Assembly (NCBI GenBank): GCA_021156265.1
Contig: JAJNBR010000026.1
Location: forward strand, 1 to 17,627
DNA: 17,627 bases
Reading direction: 5' to 3'
DNA from: Flavipsychrobacter sp.
GTDB lineage: Bacteria; Bacteroidota; Bacteroidia; Chitinophagales; Chitinophagaceae
The number at the start of each line of letters is the position of its first letter. Within the stretch, counting starts at the first letter, position 1. This document shows, one piece after another, positions 1-10,196 of this stretch. The notes under the pieces were generated by a model. It worked only from the letters and a program-made list of their open reading frames with translations, was not told where the DNA came from and did not search any database. The position numbers and the translations under genes were made by a program.

Positions 1-90
1 GTGCAGGCAGGACCTAAAATAGGACGAAACGATCCCTGCCCTTGCGGTAGCGGCAAGAAATACAAATCCTGCCATGGCAAAGGCCTTTAA
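1..90 (+). CDS. secA: SecA preprotein translocase ATPase, C-terminal end only (partial)
   Basis: Frame 1 is open from the window edge to a TAA stop and encodes about 29 residues. They end in the zinc-binding SEC-C motif: NDPCPCGSGKKYKSCHG, with three Cys and one His as metal ligands. This tail closes SecA, the cytoplasmic ATPase that drives proteins through SecYEG; the motif binds zinc and, in other bacteria, SecB. A SEC-C tail also occurs in unrelated proteins, so the name rests on the typical linker (VQAGPKIGRND) before the motif and its position at the very C-terminus. A strong hairpin terminator starts 13 bases after the stop. The 5' part lies outside the window. Confidence 0.85.
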   Translation: MQAGPKIGRNDPCPCGSGKKYKSCHGKGL

Positions 91-102
91 TGTGAATAAG
101 TA

Positions 103-138
103 GAAAATGCACAACGAAAATTGTGCATTTTCTTTTTT
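103..138 (+). terminator. Intrinsic terminator of secA
   Basis: A perfect 12-bp inverted repeat (GAAAATGCACAA / TTGTGCATTTTC, arms 103-114 and 121-132, loop of 6) is followed by six T's at 133-138. It lies just after the secA stop. An in-frame ATG at 107 lies inside the left arm, which argues against that codon as the start of the next gene. Confidence 0.85.
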
Positions 139-169
139 ACTTTTGACTCCAGAATCGAGACAAATACAA

Positions 170-754
170 ATGAAACGTAATTACACAAATATTCTACTGG
201 CAAGCGCTCTTATCGCAATAGCTGCCCTGGCGCGTATCGTAAACAGGGAAATTGGCGATCTTCACAACCTTGCCCCCGTAGCAGCCGTTGGCCTGTTTGC
301 CGGCGCAGTTATCGCCAACAAACGCCTGGCTTTCATTCTGCCTTTGATGGCTATGTTCATTGCAGACCTTTATTTTGAGCTGTTCGGCACCATTACTTAC
401 ATGGCCGATGGCAAACTGGTAACCATGAAGGGCTTCTACGGACAAGAACAGATATGGGTATATGGTGCTATGGCGCTGGTTACCGTTCTGGGTATGTTCA
501 TGGGTAATGTGAAAACCGTTAAAGTGCTTGGCTTTTCCCTGATTAGCTCTGTACTGTTCTTTATCATTTCAAACTTCGGCGTGTTCCTTTCAGGTTACTG
601 GGGTACAGGCGCACAAGGTCTTGCCACTACTTATACTATGGCGCTGCCTTTCTTTAAGAATACTATTATCAGCGACCTGGTAGGTAATGGCCTACTCTTC
701 GGACTTTATTTCTCTTTGCAGCAGGCAATGAAAACTGCTCCTCAACGTGCTTAA
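170..754 (+). CDS. DUF6580-like integral membrane protein
   Basis: This encodes 194 residues from ATG 170. An upstream in-frame ATG at 107 is rejected because it falls in the secA terminator hairpin. The protein is hydrophobic throughout, with roughly five to six membrane segments (about residues 6-23, 36-50, 53-75, 96-113, 119-140, 168-186). Recognisable family features are HNLAPVAAVGLFAGA near residue 32, a conserved LPLMAMFIADLYFE stretch, SNFGVFLSGYW in the second half and ALPFFKNTIISDLVGNGLLFG near the end. This matches, from memory, the DUF6580 family of small Bacteroidota membrane proteins, whose function is not known to me. It lies between two terminators, so it is probably transcribed alone. 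No substrate can be inferred. Confidence 0.8.
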   Translation: MKRNYTNILLASALIAIAALARIVNREIGDLHNLAPVAAVGLFAGAVIANKRLAFILPLMAMFIADLYFELFGTITYMADGKLVTMKGFYGQEQIWVYGAMALVTVLGMFMGNVKTVKVLGFSLISSVLFFIISNFGVFLSGYWGTGAQGLATTYTMALPFFKNTIISDLVGNGLLFGLYFSLQQAMKTAPQRA

Positions 755-769
755 TAAAAAACTAACTAT

Positions 770-803
770 AAAAAAAGCCCGGCTGATCGCCGGGCTTTTT
801 TTG
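770..803 (+). terminator. Intrinsic terminator of the DUF6580-like gene
   Basis: GC-rich stem GCCCGGC (777-783) / GCCGGGC (789-795) with a 5-base loop, followed by a run of T's and preceded by a run of A's, so it could also work in the other direction. It begins 16 bases after the stop codon. Confidence 0.85.
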
Positions 804-902
804 TTTTGGCGTGAACGTCGATACTTCTTGTGCGCATAGATGGAAAACCTTGGGGAAAGTATACACTCGATAGATCGAACGCTATTCATTATCACTGCCA
901 AT

Positions 903-931
903 AAAAAAGCCCGGCAATTGTACCGGGCTTT
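903..931 (-). terminator. Intrinsic terminator of the Asp-box T9SS gene
   Basis: Stem AGCCCGG (908-914) / CCGGGCT (923-929). Read on the minus strand it is followed by six U's, as expected for the gene whose stop is at 950. The stem is nearly the same as in the terminators at 770-803 and 13444-13473. Confidence 0.8.
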
Positions 932-949
932 ACTTATACTAAAACATTA

Positions 950-3589
950 TTACCTCACCACTATCCGTTTCCGGCTAATAACGCCTGTATTATCAGACAC
1001 CAGGAACAAGTATACTCCTTTAGCAACATCCTGCGCATTAACATTTATAACTCCACCTCCGTTAAACACCTGCTCATTTGTCCACACCTGCTTGCCCATC
1101 GCATCAAGCATTATCATTTTTACCTGGCGGCCATACAATCTTTCTGAGGTTGCTTTCACTGAAAATTTACCTTCGCTCGGGTTGGGCATGATCACAACAT
1201 TATCAGGAGCATATGGTATTATAGCAACAACCGTTGTTGTATCCGTCGTATCGAGCACGTATTCCTGTTTAATGGATTTCCACAGTCCACGCCCGTATGT
1301 TGATGCCCATAGTTCCTTTTTCTTGTAGTTAATACTAAGATCGGAGACCTCTATACTCGGAAGGTTTTTATTAAATGTTGCCCATTGTTTGTTGATCGTA
1401 TCCAGGTAGAAAACACCAACATCAGTACCAACATACATGATATTCGTAGTGCTGTCGATATTGATGCAATGCACCGGGACATTAGGCAAGCCCGTATTCA
1501 TTTTCGTCCAGGTGCCGGTATTGAAGGAGTAGTCAACCACCTGGTCGCTATTATAACCACCCAGAGTTATATAAAAATGCTTGTGGTCTTTGGGGTCTAC
1601 CCTGATATCGGTGATATTGGAACCGGCATGCGGACACGTCAGCGAGTCAAAGTTAACCACGCTACCCACAAAAGCATGAGTGTAAAATACCTTTTTGCTG
1701 TTGTTATCAGGCACTGCATATATAGTCGAGTCGTTCGACGGAGCCATTGCCAGCCTTTCCAGGTTATTGGTCGTAAGATTCTTGCCCGTAATGGAAATCC
1801 AGCTGCTACCCGCATCTGTACTGTAGTAAATATGCCTGTAACCGGCAAGCAGGTCCAAATGGTTGTGCGGGCTGATAATAAAAGGCGTTATCCACGCGCC
1901 TGACGGGGTTCCTGGTATGTTATCCGAGATCTGGTCGTTACCGAGATTGCTTGAAAAACGGTTGATATCACCATATTGGTACGCCGTATAGTAAATATCC
2001 GGATCCGCGTAGTCGATCTCACAGTTCATACCATCGCCACCTGAAACATCACTCCAGAAACCCTGTTGGTGCATTTTGGTACCATTGTCCTGCGCACCGG
2101 CCAGTTGAAAATTTGCAGTGTCCGCTACGGCATTACGGTAGAACTGCGTAATACCCATGCCATTGGTAATATCCGTCCACAAAGAGTTAGGTGCGGGATT
2201 ATCTGTTTTGTAAACACCGCCGTCGTTGCACTCGAATAATCTTCCCGGTACCAGTGGATGAAATGCATGCCAGTGCTTGTCAGCATGTACTTCTGCTATT
2301 CCCGCTGCCTGTGCCCACCATTGAGTCACAATGCTCCAACTTGTACCACCATTTGTCGAATACCTTGTGTTCACGCCACCCATAAACACTTTGTTTGAAT
2401 TTGCTGGATCGATAGCGATGGATAAGTCATACCAACCCTGGCTGCCACAACTAGTAAGGTTGTTAGAGTTAGTACCTGCTATCAGGTCTCCGTTACAGCC
2501 TGATGGCCCGTATATTTTTGTAAAAGTTTTGCCGGTATCGGTCGAGTTATAAATACCTTCCAGCCCACCATTGTTTCCCGCCACTATTGCTTTAACGATT
2601 GCAACGTTCTGCGGTGTAACTGCAAGAGCTATGCGGTTTTTGTTAGAGGTGCCCCCTGCAAGTGTAACCGTGGTCCAGGTAGCGCCGCCGTTTTTAGAGC
2701 GGTAAATATTCCCACTGTTATTGCCGGAAACGGCAGCATACAGTATTGCTGTATCCGTCGGATGCTGCAATACTTGTTTGAAATTTCCTGCATGAACCGG
2801 AGTCCAGCTGGTACCGCCATTATATGATTTGTAAATACCGGCGCTTGTAGCAAGAGTAAGTGAATTGGTATCCAGTTTATTCAATACAAGAGCATTAGTA
2901 AGCCGCATCTGCGATGTGGTCCATACAAGTCCTGTGGGGTTCCATGTCACACCTCCGTCGGTGGATTTAAGCACACCGATACTGTACGTATCGCTTCCGT
3001 CCCTATCGCCGGTACATAGGTACATCGTGTTGGGATTAAGCGGATTTACCTCCAGGTCGGACGTACCCAATACAGGCAACTGATGCGTAACAGAGGTCCA
3101 GGTCATTCCGTCGTTGGTTGTTTTCCACAAACCGCCGCCGGCAGTGCAAACCCAGTAAATATTTGAATTGGTGGGGTGAAACTCAATGTTGTTGATCCGT
3201 CCCACACCGGCATAGCCGCCGTCCGACGAAGTTGGCCCCTGGAATTGCCAGTTAGACATTTCTGCAGCTGTAGTCTTTGACAGTGCACTGCCAGCATTAA
3301 ACTTTTGCCACTCCTGAAAAGTCTTCAAGGGAGAAACCAGGTAGCCATTCTCATCAGTATGACTTTTCCAATACCAATACCAGCGGCCGAAATGATAGTC
3401 TTTCCCTTCTTTTTCGATACCCTCCTTCGCGGGCTCGTCATTTACGCCTGTCAGGTGCCGTTCACTGTTGTAATATTGCTCAGCAATATCTGCCAGTTTT
3501 ACCGGCCCTGTGTGATTGTCGTCGATGTACTGTGCCTGCACTTGCGCTCCCGCAAACAGTGCAGTAATGAGTAAAATTTGTTTTTTCAT
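950..3589 (-). CDS. Secreted Asp-box (BNR/sortilin-like) beta-propeller protein with T9SS type A sorting domain
   Basis: This encodes 879 residues from the ATG at 3589; an upstream start at 3634 would spoil the signal peptide. Residues 1-20 are a signal peptide (MKKQILLITALFAGAQVQAQ). At least seven Asp-box motifs of the type S-x-D/N-x-G-x-x-W/F follow, near residues 157, 209, 255, 298, 349, 411 and 590; they mark blades of one or two beta-propellers as in sialidases, sortilin/VPS10 domains and xyloglucanases. ASTYGRGLW near 762 is typical of the last blade. Residues about 793-879 form a T9SS type A sorting domain (MPNPSEGKF at its start, GVYLFLVSD and a basic end RKRIVVR). It should cross the outer membrane through T9SS and end up on the surface or in the medium. 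I see no catalytic motif that identifies a glycosidase, so a binding role is equally possible. Confidence 0.9.
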   Translation of the reverse strand: MKKQILLITALFAGAQVQAQYIDDNHTGPVKLADIAEQYYNSERHLTGVNDEPAKEGIEKEGKDYHFGRWYWYWKSHTDENGYLVSPLKTFQEWQKFNAGSALSKTTAAEMSNWQFQGPTSSDGGYAGVGRINNIEFHPTNSNIYWVCTAGGGLWKTTNDGMTWTSVTHQLPVLGTSDLEVNPLNPNTMYLCTGDRDGSDTYSIGVLKSTDGGVTWNPTGLVWTTSQMRLTNALVLNKLDTNSLTLATSAGIYKSYNGGTSWTPVHAGNFKQVLQHPTDTAILYAAVSGNNSGNIYRSKNGGATWTTVTLAGGTSNKNRIALAVTPQNVAIVKAIVAGNNGGLEGIYNSTDTGKTFTKIYGPSGCNGDLIAGTNSNNLTSCGSQGWYDLSIAIDPANSNKVFMGGVNTRYSTNGGTSWSIVTQWWAQAAGIAEVHADKHWHAFHPLVPGRLFECNDGGVYKTDNPAPNSLWTDITNGMGITQFYRNAVADTANFQLAGAQDNGTKMHQQGFWSDVSGGDGMNCEIDYADPDIYYTAYQYGDINRFSSNLGNDQISDNIPGTPSGAWITPFIISPHNHLDLLAGYRHIYYSTDAGSSWISITGKNLTTNNLERLAMAPSNDSTIYAVPDNNSKKVFYTHAFVGSVVNFDSLTCPHAGSNITDIRVDPKDHKHFYITLGGYNSDQVVDYSFNTGTWTKMNTGLPNVPVHCINIDSTTNIMYVGTDVGVFYLDTINKQWATFNKNLPSIEVSDLSINYKKKELWASTYGRGLWKSIKQEYVLDTTDTTTVVAIIPYAPDNVVIMPNPSEGKFSVKATSERLYGRQVKMIMLDAMGKQVWTNEQVFNGGGVINVNAQDVAKGVYLFLVSDNTGVISRKRIVVR

Positions 3590-3622
3590 TTCTAGTTTAA
3601 CTAACCTGTAAAAAGAGGCACG

Positions 3623-3630
3623 AAAATTTA
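3623..3630 (-). promoter_or_regulatory. Possible -7 box for the Asp-box gene
   Basis: On the minus strand the sequence TAAATTTT matches seven of eight positions of the Bacteroidota -7 consensus TAnnTTTG and lies 33 bases upstream of the ATG at 3589. No clear -33 box is seen. Confidence 0.3.
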
Positions 3631-3727
3631 GCATGGAATTAACGTGAAAAATAGTAAATATTCCTCATAAAGCTTATAAAAACATGCATTGGGCTATGAC
3701 AACGTTAGAGTTAAATGCATTGCAGAT

Positions 3728-4069
3728 ATGAAAAGTGTCTCAATTAAACAGAATTCATGGATCGCAGCCCTTGCCGCCCGTAGGCTGAAATATACCCATG
3801 TTGCGATGGTTATAGGCAAAACGATCCATTTACACAATATAAACACCGCGGAGTTTATCAGGAATAAACGTTGGCTCATCCATGAGTTGAAGCATGTAGA
3901 CCAGTTTCATGAATATGGATTCTTCCGTTTTTTATGGCTCTACCTGAAAGAATACTTGCGGAGCGGCTATTACCAAAATAAATACGAGATCGAAGCACGG
4001 GTAGCGGAAACAGATGAAAGCCTGCTAAAAAAATATGATATATCACGTTATCTCAAAGTAATGAGCTGA
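3728..4069 (+). CDS. Small DUF4157-like HExxH protein
   Basis: This encodes 113 residues from ATG 3728. An upstream TTG at 3689 in the same frame is less likely, since the N-terminus MKSVSIKQNSW fits the start of relatives as I remember them. Residues 52-56 are HELKH, an HExxH zinc motif, followed by the Q of HVDQF. EIEAR near residues 87-91 could supply the third metal ligand, as in DUF4157-type zincins. There is no signal peptide and no clear membrane span; FFRFLWLYLKEYL (65-77) is amphipathic or hydrophobic. The protein is much shorter than true metalloproteases, so it may be a degenerate or regulatory zincin. The substrate is unknown. The 2TM-domain gene starts 49 bases downstream with its own promoter-like box. 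Confidence 0.75.
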   Translation: MKSVSIKQNSWIAALAARRLKYTHVAMVIGKTIHLHNINTAEFIRNKRWLIHELKHVDQFHEYGFFRFLWLYLKEYLRSGYYQNKYEIEARVAETDESLLKKYDISRYLKVMS

Positions 4070-4093
4070 TTTCATTTTATCGTACCCAGCAAT

Positions 4094-4102
4094 TATCTTT
4101 GC
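4094..4102 (+). promoter_or_regulatory. Bacteroidota-type -7 box upstream of the 2TM gene
   Basis: TATCTTTGC is a full match to TAnnTTTG and ends 16 bases before the ATG at 4119. At the -33 position only TTT (4070-4072) is seen, so that box is weak. Confidence 0.5.
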
Positions 4103-4118
4103 GCCAAATCTTACACTG

Positions 4119-4367
4119 ATGCCTCAAAAAATAAAGCCGACTGCAACTCAGAAACGAAACTTCTTTATTCATCTTATCGTTTTCCTGATCGCCTCAGCGA
4201 TTATGTGGCTTACTTATGATAAAGGTGTGGAAGGTTGGGCATACCCATGGCCGGCCTGGATCACTGCAGCGTGGGCTCTTTCACTAATTGGCCACTGGTG
4301 CGCTGTATATACCAGCTTTGAAGATCCCGGACATGAGGAATTCATTCGCCAGACAAAGAACGGATAA
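4119..4367 (+). CDS. 2TM domain-containing small membrane protein
   Basis: This encodes 82 residues. A polar N-terminus (residues 1-15) is followed by two predicted membrane helices at about 18-35 (HLIVFLIASAIMWLTY) and 44-63, joined by a short Trp-rich loop (WAYPWPAW). A conserved Gly-His (LIGHW) lies in the second helix. This arrangement matches the 2TM domain family, found in Bacteroidota alone or fused to LytTR or histidine kinase proteins. The molecular role of stand-alone members is not known. It has a promoter-like box upstream and an intrinsic terminator downstream, so it is probably its own transcription unit, although the kinase gene follows only 73 bases later. Confidence 0.8.
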   Translation: MPQKIKPTATQKRNFFIHLIVFLIASAIMWLTYDKGVEGWAYPWPAWITAAWALSLIGHWCAVYTSFEDPGHEEFIRQTKNG

Positions 4368-4387
4368 TTAACTACAACAAAATATTT

Positions 4388-4421
4388 AACCCCTTGCTTA
4401 ACAGTAAGGGGTTTTTAATTT
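4388..4421 (+). terminator. Intrinsic terminator of the 2TM gene
   Basis: Stem AACCCCTT (4388-4395) / AAGGGGTT (4406-4413), followed by TTTTTAATTTT. It ends about 20 bases before the start of the hybrid kinase. Confidence 0.75.
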
Positions 4422-4440
4422 TATAGAACAACAGGTTGCT

Positions 4441-7083
<2,643 letters not shown>

Positions 7084-7157
7084 TGACTATGATCATCGCA
7101 GTTTATTTTTGTTTTGTAATATTTTTCTCTATTTTTCTACGAAATTGACACAGCACT

Positions 7158-7667
7158 ATGGCTAACAACAAGCGACACATATTCCTGGTGGATGATGAGC
7201 CCATCCAGAACGAAATGTTGAAAGACTACCTTTCTGAACGCTTTCTGTATGATATCAGGGTATATGACAATGGCGAGGAAGCATTGAAACACATGGACCT
7301 CGATCCTGAGATAATCGTGCTGGATTATCATTTGAGTTCGCACAGAGCTGACGCTATGAACGGGGTCCAGGTGCTCAAAAAGATCAAAGAAAAACATCCG
7401 AATACACAAGTGATCATGCTTTCAGGCCAGGATAAGATAGACGTGGCTATCGACAGCATGAAATACGGCGCGTACGACTATGTTGTAAAAGGCGAAACCG
7501 CTTTTTCCCGCATGGAAAATGTGCTCAACAACGTTAGCGAACTGCACAAAGTAAAAACCATCAACCGCGGATACAAGAACACGATCATCCTGCTGTCAGT
7601 AGCGCTTGCTGTTATTATTGCTTTGTCACTTTACCTATATTATACAGGCGGCGGAGTTCAGCACTAG
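7158..7667 (+). CDS. Receiver domain protein with C-terminal membrane anchor
   Basis: This encodes 169 residues. Residues 7-125 form a CheY-like receiver: acidic pair Asp12-Asp13 (LVDDEP), phospho-acceptor Asp56 (VLDYHLSS), Ser89 in MLSGQ and Lys111, which is followed by Gly instead of the usual Pro. There is no DNA-binding or enzymatic output domain. After a short basic stretch (RGYK) residues 142-162 form one strongly hydrophobic helix, with only a few residues behind it, so the protein should be tail-anchored with its receiver in the cytoplasm. It follows the HPt-ending hybrid kinase, which suggests it takes phosphate from His820. A TATTTTTG box at 7104-7111 could be its own promoter. Its output is unknown; it may be a phosphate sink or a membrane docking signal. 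Confidence 0.85.
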   Translation: MANNKRHIFLVDDEPIQNEMLKDYLSERFLYDIRVYDNGEEALKHMDLDPEIIVLDYHLSSHRADAMNGVQVLKKIKEKHPNTQVIMLSGQDKIDVAIDSMKYGAYDYVVKGETAFSRMENVLNNVSELHKVKTINRGYKNTIILLSVALAVIIALSLYLYYTGGGVQH

Positions 7668-7702
7668 GCCCAAATAAATCCTATTTTTTAACACCGCTTC
7701 TT

Positions 7703-7711
7703 TAGATTTGC
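7703..7711 (+). promoter_or_regulatory. Bacteroidota-type -7 box upstream of the aminotransferase
   Basis: TAGATTTGC matches TAnnTTTG fully and ends 27 bases before the ATG at 7739. No convincing -33 box is seen. Confidence 0.45.
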
Positions 7712-7738
7712 TGTTCTATCAATAGCAGGATCAGACTC

Positions 7739-8929
7739 ATGCAATTAGCTGACAGATTAAACCGTGTATCCGAGCCACAGACGATAAAGATGGCCAAACT
7801 TGGCCGCGAGTTAAAAGCGCAGGGCTTCAATATTATCGACCTTAGTCTTGGTGAACCTGATTTCCGCACGCCCGAACACATCATCAAAGCCGCATCGCAG
7901 GCCATGTACGATGGTTTTACCAAATACACGCCCGTTGTAGGTTTACCTGAGCTGCGCACTGCTATCTCCAAAAAACTGAAACGAGACAATAATCTCGATT
8001 ATGGCATCGAGGAGATCATCGTTTCTACCGGCGCCAAGCAATCACTGGCCAATGCCATACTGAGCCTCATAAACCCAGGTGACGAAGTACTCATCCCAAC
8101 CCCTTATTGGGTAACTTATAGTGCGCTGGTACAGCTTGCCGAAGGAAAAGTAAAGTATATCAATACCACCATCGACACAGACTTCAAGCTTACACCCTCG
8201 ATGCTTGAGGAAGCGATCAGCGAAAAAACGAAGGCGTTTGTCTTCTCCTCGCCCTGCAACCCCACCGGAAGTGTGTACTCACAATCTGAACTGGCTGGAC
8301 TGGCCGATGTGTTCAAACGTTATCCCAATTGCTTTATCATCAGCGATGAGATATACGAGTACATTAATTACTCGGGCAGACACCATTCTATTGGTGAATT
8401 TGCAGAGCTACGCGATCGCGTAGCCATTGTCAACGGCATGTCGAAGGGCTTTGCGATGACAGGCTGGCGGCTTGGCTACCTTGCCGCACCCAAAGAACTG
8501 GTGCAGGCTTGTGAAAAGCTGCAAGGCCAATTTACTTCCGGCGCCAATTCTGTAACGCAACGCGCAGCGATCACTGCGCTGTCGGACGACCTGGAGCCTA
8601 CACATAAAATGGTGGAAGCTTTCCGCGAAAGACGTGATTTTGTGATCGGTGCCCTGAAAGGCATGCCGGGCATTAAGATCAACTACCCCGAAGGCGCGTT
8701 CTACGCCTTCCCTAATATCAGCTCATTTTTCGGGAAATCTGATGGCACCACCACTATCAATAACGACGAAGACTTCAGCATGTACCTGCTACACAAGGCT
8801 CATGTAACTTCGGTATGGGGCAGCGCTTTTGGAAATGGTAACTGCATACGGCTTTCATTCGCCACGTCGATTGAGAACCTGAGAGAAGCCATGCAGCGCA
8901 TCAGCAAGGCGCTCAGCGAATTGAAATAG
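7739..8929 (+). CDS. Class I PLP-dependent aminotransferase, aspartate aminotransferase-like
   Basis: This encodes 396 residues, the usual length for the fold-type I aminotransferase family. Visible landmarks are LSLGEPDFRTP (35-45), Trp124 that stacks on the cofactor, SPCNPTG with Asn174, SDEIYEY with Asp203 that contacts the pyridine nitrogen, the Schiff-base Lys236 in SKGFAMTGWRLGY, and Arg371 in IRLSFA that binds the substrate alpha-carboxylate. It moves an amino group between an amino acid, probably aspartate, and 2-oxoglutarate in the cytoplasm. Closely related enzymes also act on aromatic amino acids or prephenate, so the exact substrate is not settled by sequence. A promoter-like box lies upstream. 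The stop codon abuts the stop of the convergent DUF4296 gene with no base between. Confidence 0.92.
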   Translation: MQLADRLNRVSEPQTIKMAKLGRELKAQGFNIIDLSLGEPDFRTPEHIIKAASQAMYDGFTKYTPVVGLPELRTAISKKLKRDNNLDYGIEEIIVSTGAKQSLANAILSLINPGDEVLIPTPYWVTYSALVQLAEGKVKYINTTIDTDFKLTPSMLEEAISEKTKAFVFSSPCNPTGSVYSQSELAGLADVFKRYPNCFIISDEIYEYINYSGRHHSIGEFAELRDRVAIVNGMSKGFAMTGWRLGYLAAPKELVQACEKLQGQFTSGANSVTQRAAITALSDDLEPTHKMVEAFRERRDFVIGALKGMPGIKINYPEGAFYAFPNISSFFGKSDGTTTINNDEDFSMYLLHKAHVTSVWGSAFGNGNCIRLSFATSIENLREAMQRISKALSELK

Positions 8930-9277
8930 CTATTTTGCCTGGGAGGTTTCCAGTTTGGAAGCATCCTCTATCAGGCCTTTGTAAAACGTGTCCATCGCCT
9001 CCGGATGACGCCGGTACCAATCCACTCCGTTCATGAATTGCTCGCGGGTTACGTTATGATGTGCAAATACATCAGCATAAAATACCGCCAGGCTGTCAAT
9101 GTTTTTATTTCTCGAGACGTGCAAGCTATCATCCAGCATGCTGCTGTAAGCTTCGGCCACATGCAGATCCATGAATATCTGTTTCATTTTGGCAGCAGGC
9201 ATGGGTGCCTCGTCCTTGCGGAAAGAATTGCAGGAGAACAATAATAGCAACAGCAGTAAGAGATAAGAAGCTTTCAT
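8930..9277 (-). CDS. DUF4296 lipoprotein
   Basis: This encodes 115 residues from the ATG at 9277. An upstream in-frame start at 9310 would overlap the preceding gene and hide the signal sequence. The N-terminus is a very short lipoprotein signal: MKAS, eight Leu, then FSC with the lipid-carrying Cys16. The remainder is mainly helical and charged; KMKQIFMDLHVAEAY (about 41-55) and FYADVFAHHNVTREQF (about 77-92) are typical of DUF4296, a Bacteroidota family of unknown function. It is the last gene of the coaBC cluster, 4 bases after the DUF4835 stop, so the two envelope proteins are probably made together. No terminator is visible at its 3' end, which meets the aminotransferase gene head-on. 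Confidence 0.85.
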   Translation of the reverse strand: MKASYLLLLLLLLFSCNSFRKDEAPMPAAKMKQIFMDLHVAEAYSSMLDDSLHVSRNKNIDSLAVFYADVFAHHNVTREQFMNGVDWYRRHPEAMDTFYKGLIEDASKLETSQAK

Positions 9278-9281
9278 GGTG

Positions 9282-10196
9282 CTATTTAAGCGCTTGATAC
9301 TTTTGAGCATTGGGCACGTCCATTTGCTGCAGCATGGTTACGTAGATGCCACGCTGCTCTTTAGGCATTTGCGCTACAATACTGGCCAGCTCACTGCTTT
9401 TGGCACCGAAGAAAAACTGCACCAGGATAGAGCCCGGATTTTCGCGGTGCATCTGTGCCAGCTTAACCAGGCCGTCTGTCACCAGTTTCCGAGATTCCTC
9501 GGGTTTGTTATACATGTTGTCCAGCGCATCGCGGTGCAGCGTATACCAATACTCCCTGAAATACTTGAACCTGGGGTTCAATATCTGGTCTATCAGCCAG
9601 TAACGGTTACGGTTGCCTTCTACAGGCTTCCACCCTACTATACCTTTGTTCTCGGGAGCATTGTTGACAATGTTTTGCGCTTTTTTGAAGATATCCTGCC
9701 CGCCGTCTTTCTGGAAACTTTCATAATCCAGTCCCAGTACTATATAGGAATAAAAGGCAAGCATCGCGGTAAGATTAGATACCAACGGTTCATTGCCCGA
9801 AACACGGTTGTCGTTGTACTCCAGTGGTGTGAACGCTGTGAATTTGAACGCAAAATCCTTATCCACAAAATTTACCGTTGGAGTGGCATAGCCGGTATTA
9901 TAAACGGGCCTTGAAGCCTGTATGTTGAACGTAGCTTTATAGATGTCCTCATCAACCCGTTCAGTAACATTGATCATGATGTTGCAATCGATACGCTCGT
10001 TAGCGTTGTATTGATCATTGGTCCATTTACGTGTGTTCAGAAAATCAGTGATCGACCGCTCCATATTTGTGAACACTTGCTTGTCGACGTTCTGTATGGC
10101 ATTGTGCAACACCTTCACCTTGCAGTTCAGTTCCTGGGCCTGCGCCATCAAACCGGCTGCGCACAGCAGCGCTACACTAAACAGTTTTTTCAGCAT
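9282..10196 (-). CDS. porD: DUF4835 family protein, PorD-type T9SS-associated
   Basis: This encodes 304 residues. Residues 1-20 are a signal peptide (MLKKLFSVALLCAAGLMAQA) with cleavage before QELNC, a start shared by family members. The sequence has ERIDCNIMINV (about 67-77), NFVDKDFAFKFTAFTPLEY (about 109-127) and a Tyr/Phe-rich stretch FREYWYTLHRDALDNMYNKPEESRKL. This fits DUF4835, which I recall being named PorD, a periplasmic or outer-membrane-associated factor of the type IX secretion system. The first 20 bases overlap the end of coaBC, an arrangement I recall as common in Bacteroidota. A T9SS cargo protein is encoded elsewhere in the window. The family assignment is good; the T9SS role and symbol come from memory and are less certain. 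Confidence 0.8.
   Translation of the reverse strand: MLKKLFSVALLCAAGLMAQAQELNCKVKVLHNAIQNVDKQVFTNMERSITDFLNTRKWTNDQYNANERIDCNIMINVTERVDEDIYKATFNIQASRPVYNTGYATPTVNFVDKDFAFKFTAFTPLEYNDNRVSGNEPLVSNLTAMLAFYSYIVLGLDYESFQKDGGQDIFKKAQNIVNNAPENKGIVGWKPVEGNRNRYWLIDQILNPRFKYFREYWYTLHRDALDNMYNKPEESRKLVTDGLVKLAQMHRENPGSILVQFFFGAKSSELASIVAQMPKEQRGIYVTMLQQMDVPNAQKYQALK

Noticed and set aside
107..169. Upstream ATG for the DUF6580-like gene
   Set aside because: The codon lies in the left arm of the secA terminator and the extra 21 residues do not look like the start of a membrane protein.
840..1328. Plus-strand open frame of 162 codons near the 3' end of the Asp-box gene
   Set aside because: It runs through a minus-strand terminator and then antisense to the T9SS sorting domain, and its protein resembles nothing.
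3684..3731. 15-codon ATG frame overlapping the start of the DUF4157-like gene
   Set aside because: It is too short and has no promoter or conserved feature; its TGA overlapping ATG 3728 is suggestive of coupling but not enough to call.
9276..9914. Plus-strand open frame of 212 codons opposite the DUF4835 gene
   Set aside because: The opposite strand encodes a recognised secreted family protein with signal peptide and operon context; this frame has no domain and no start context.
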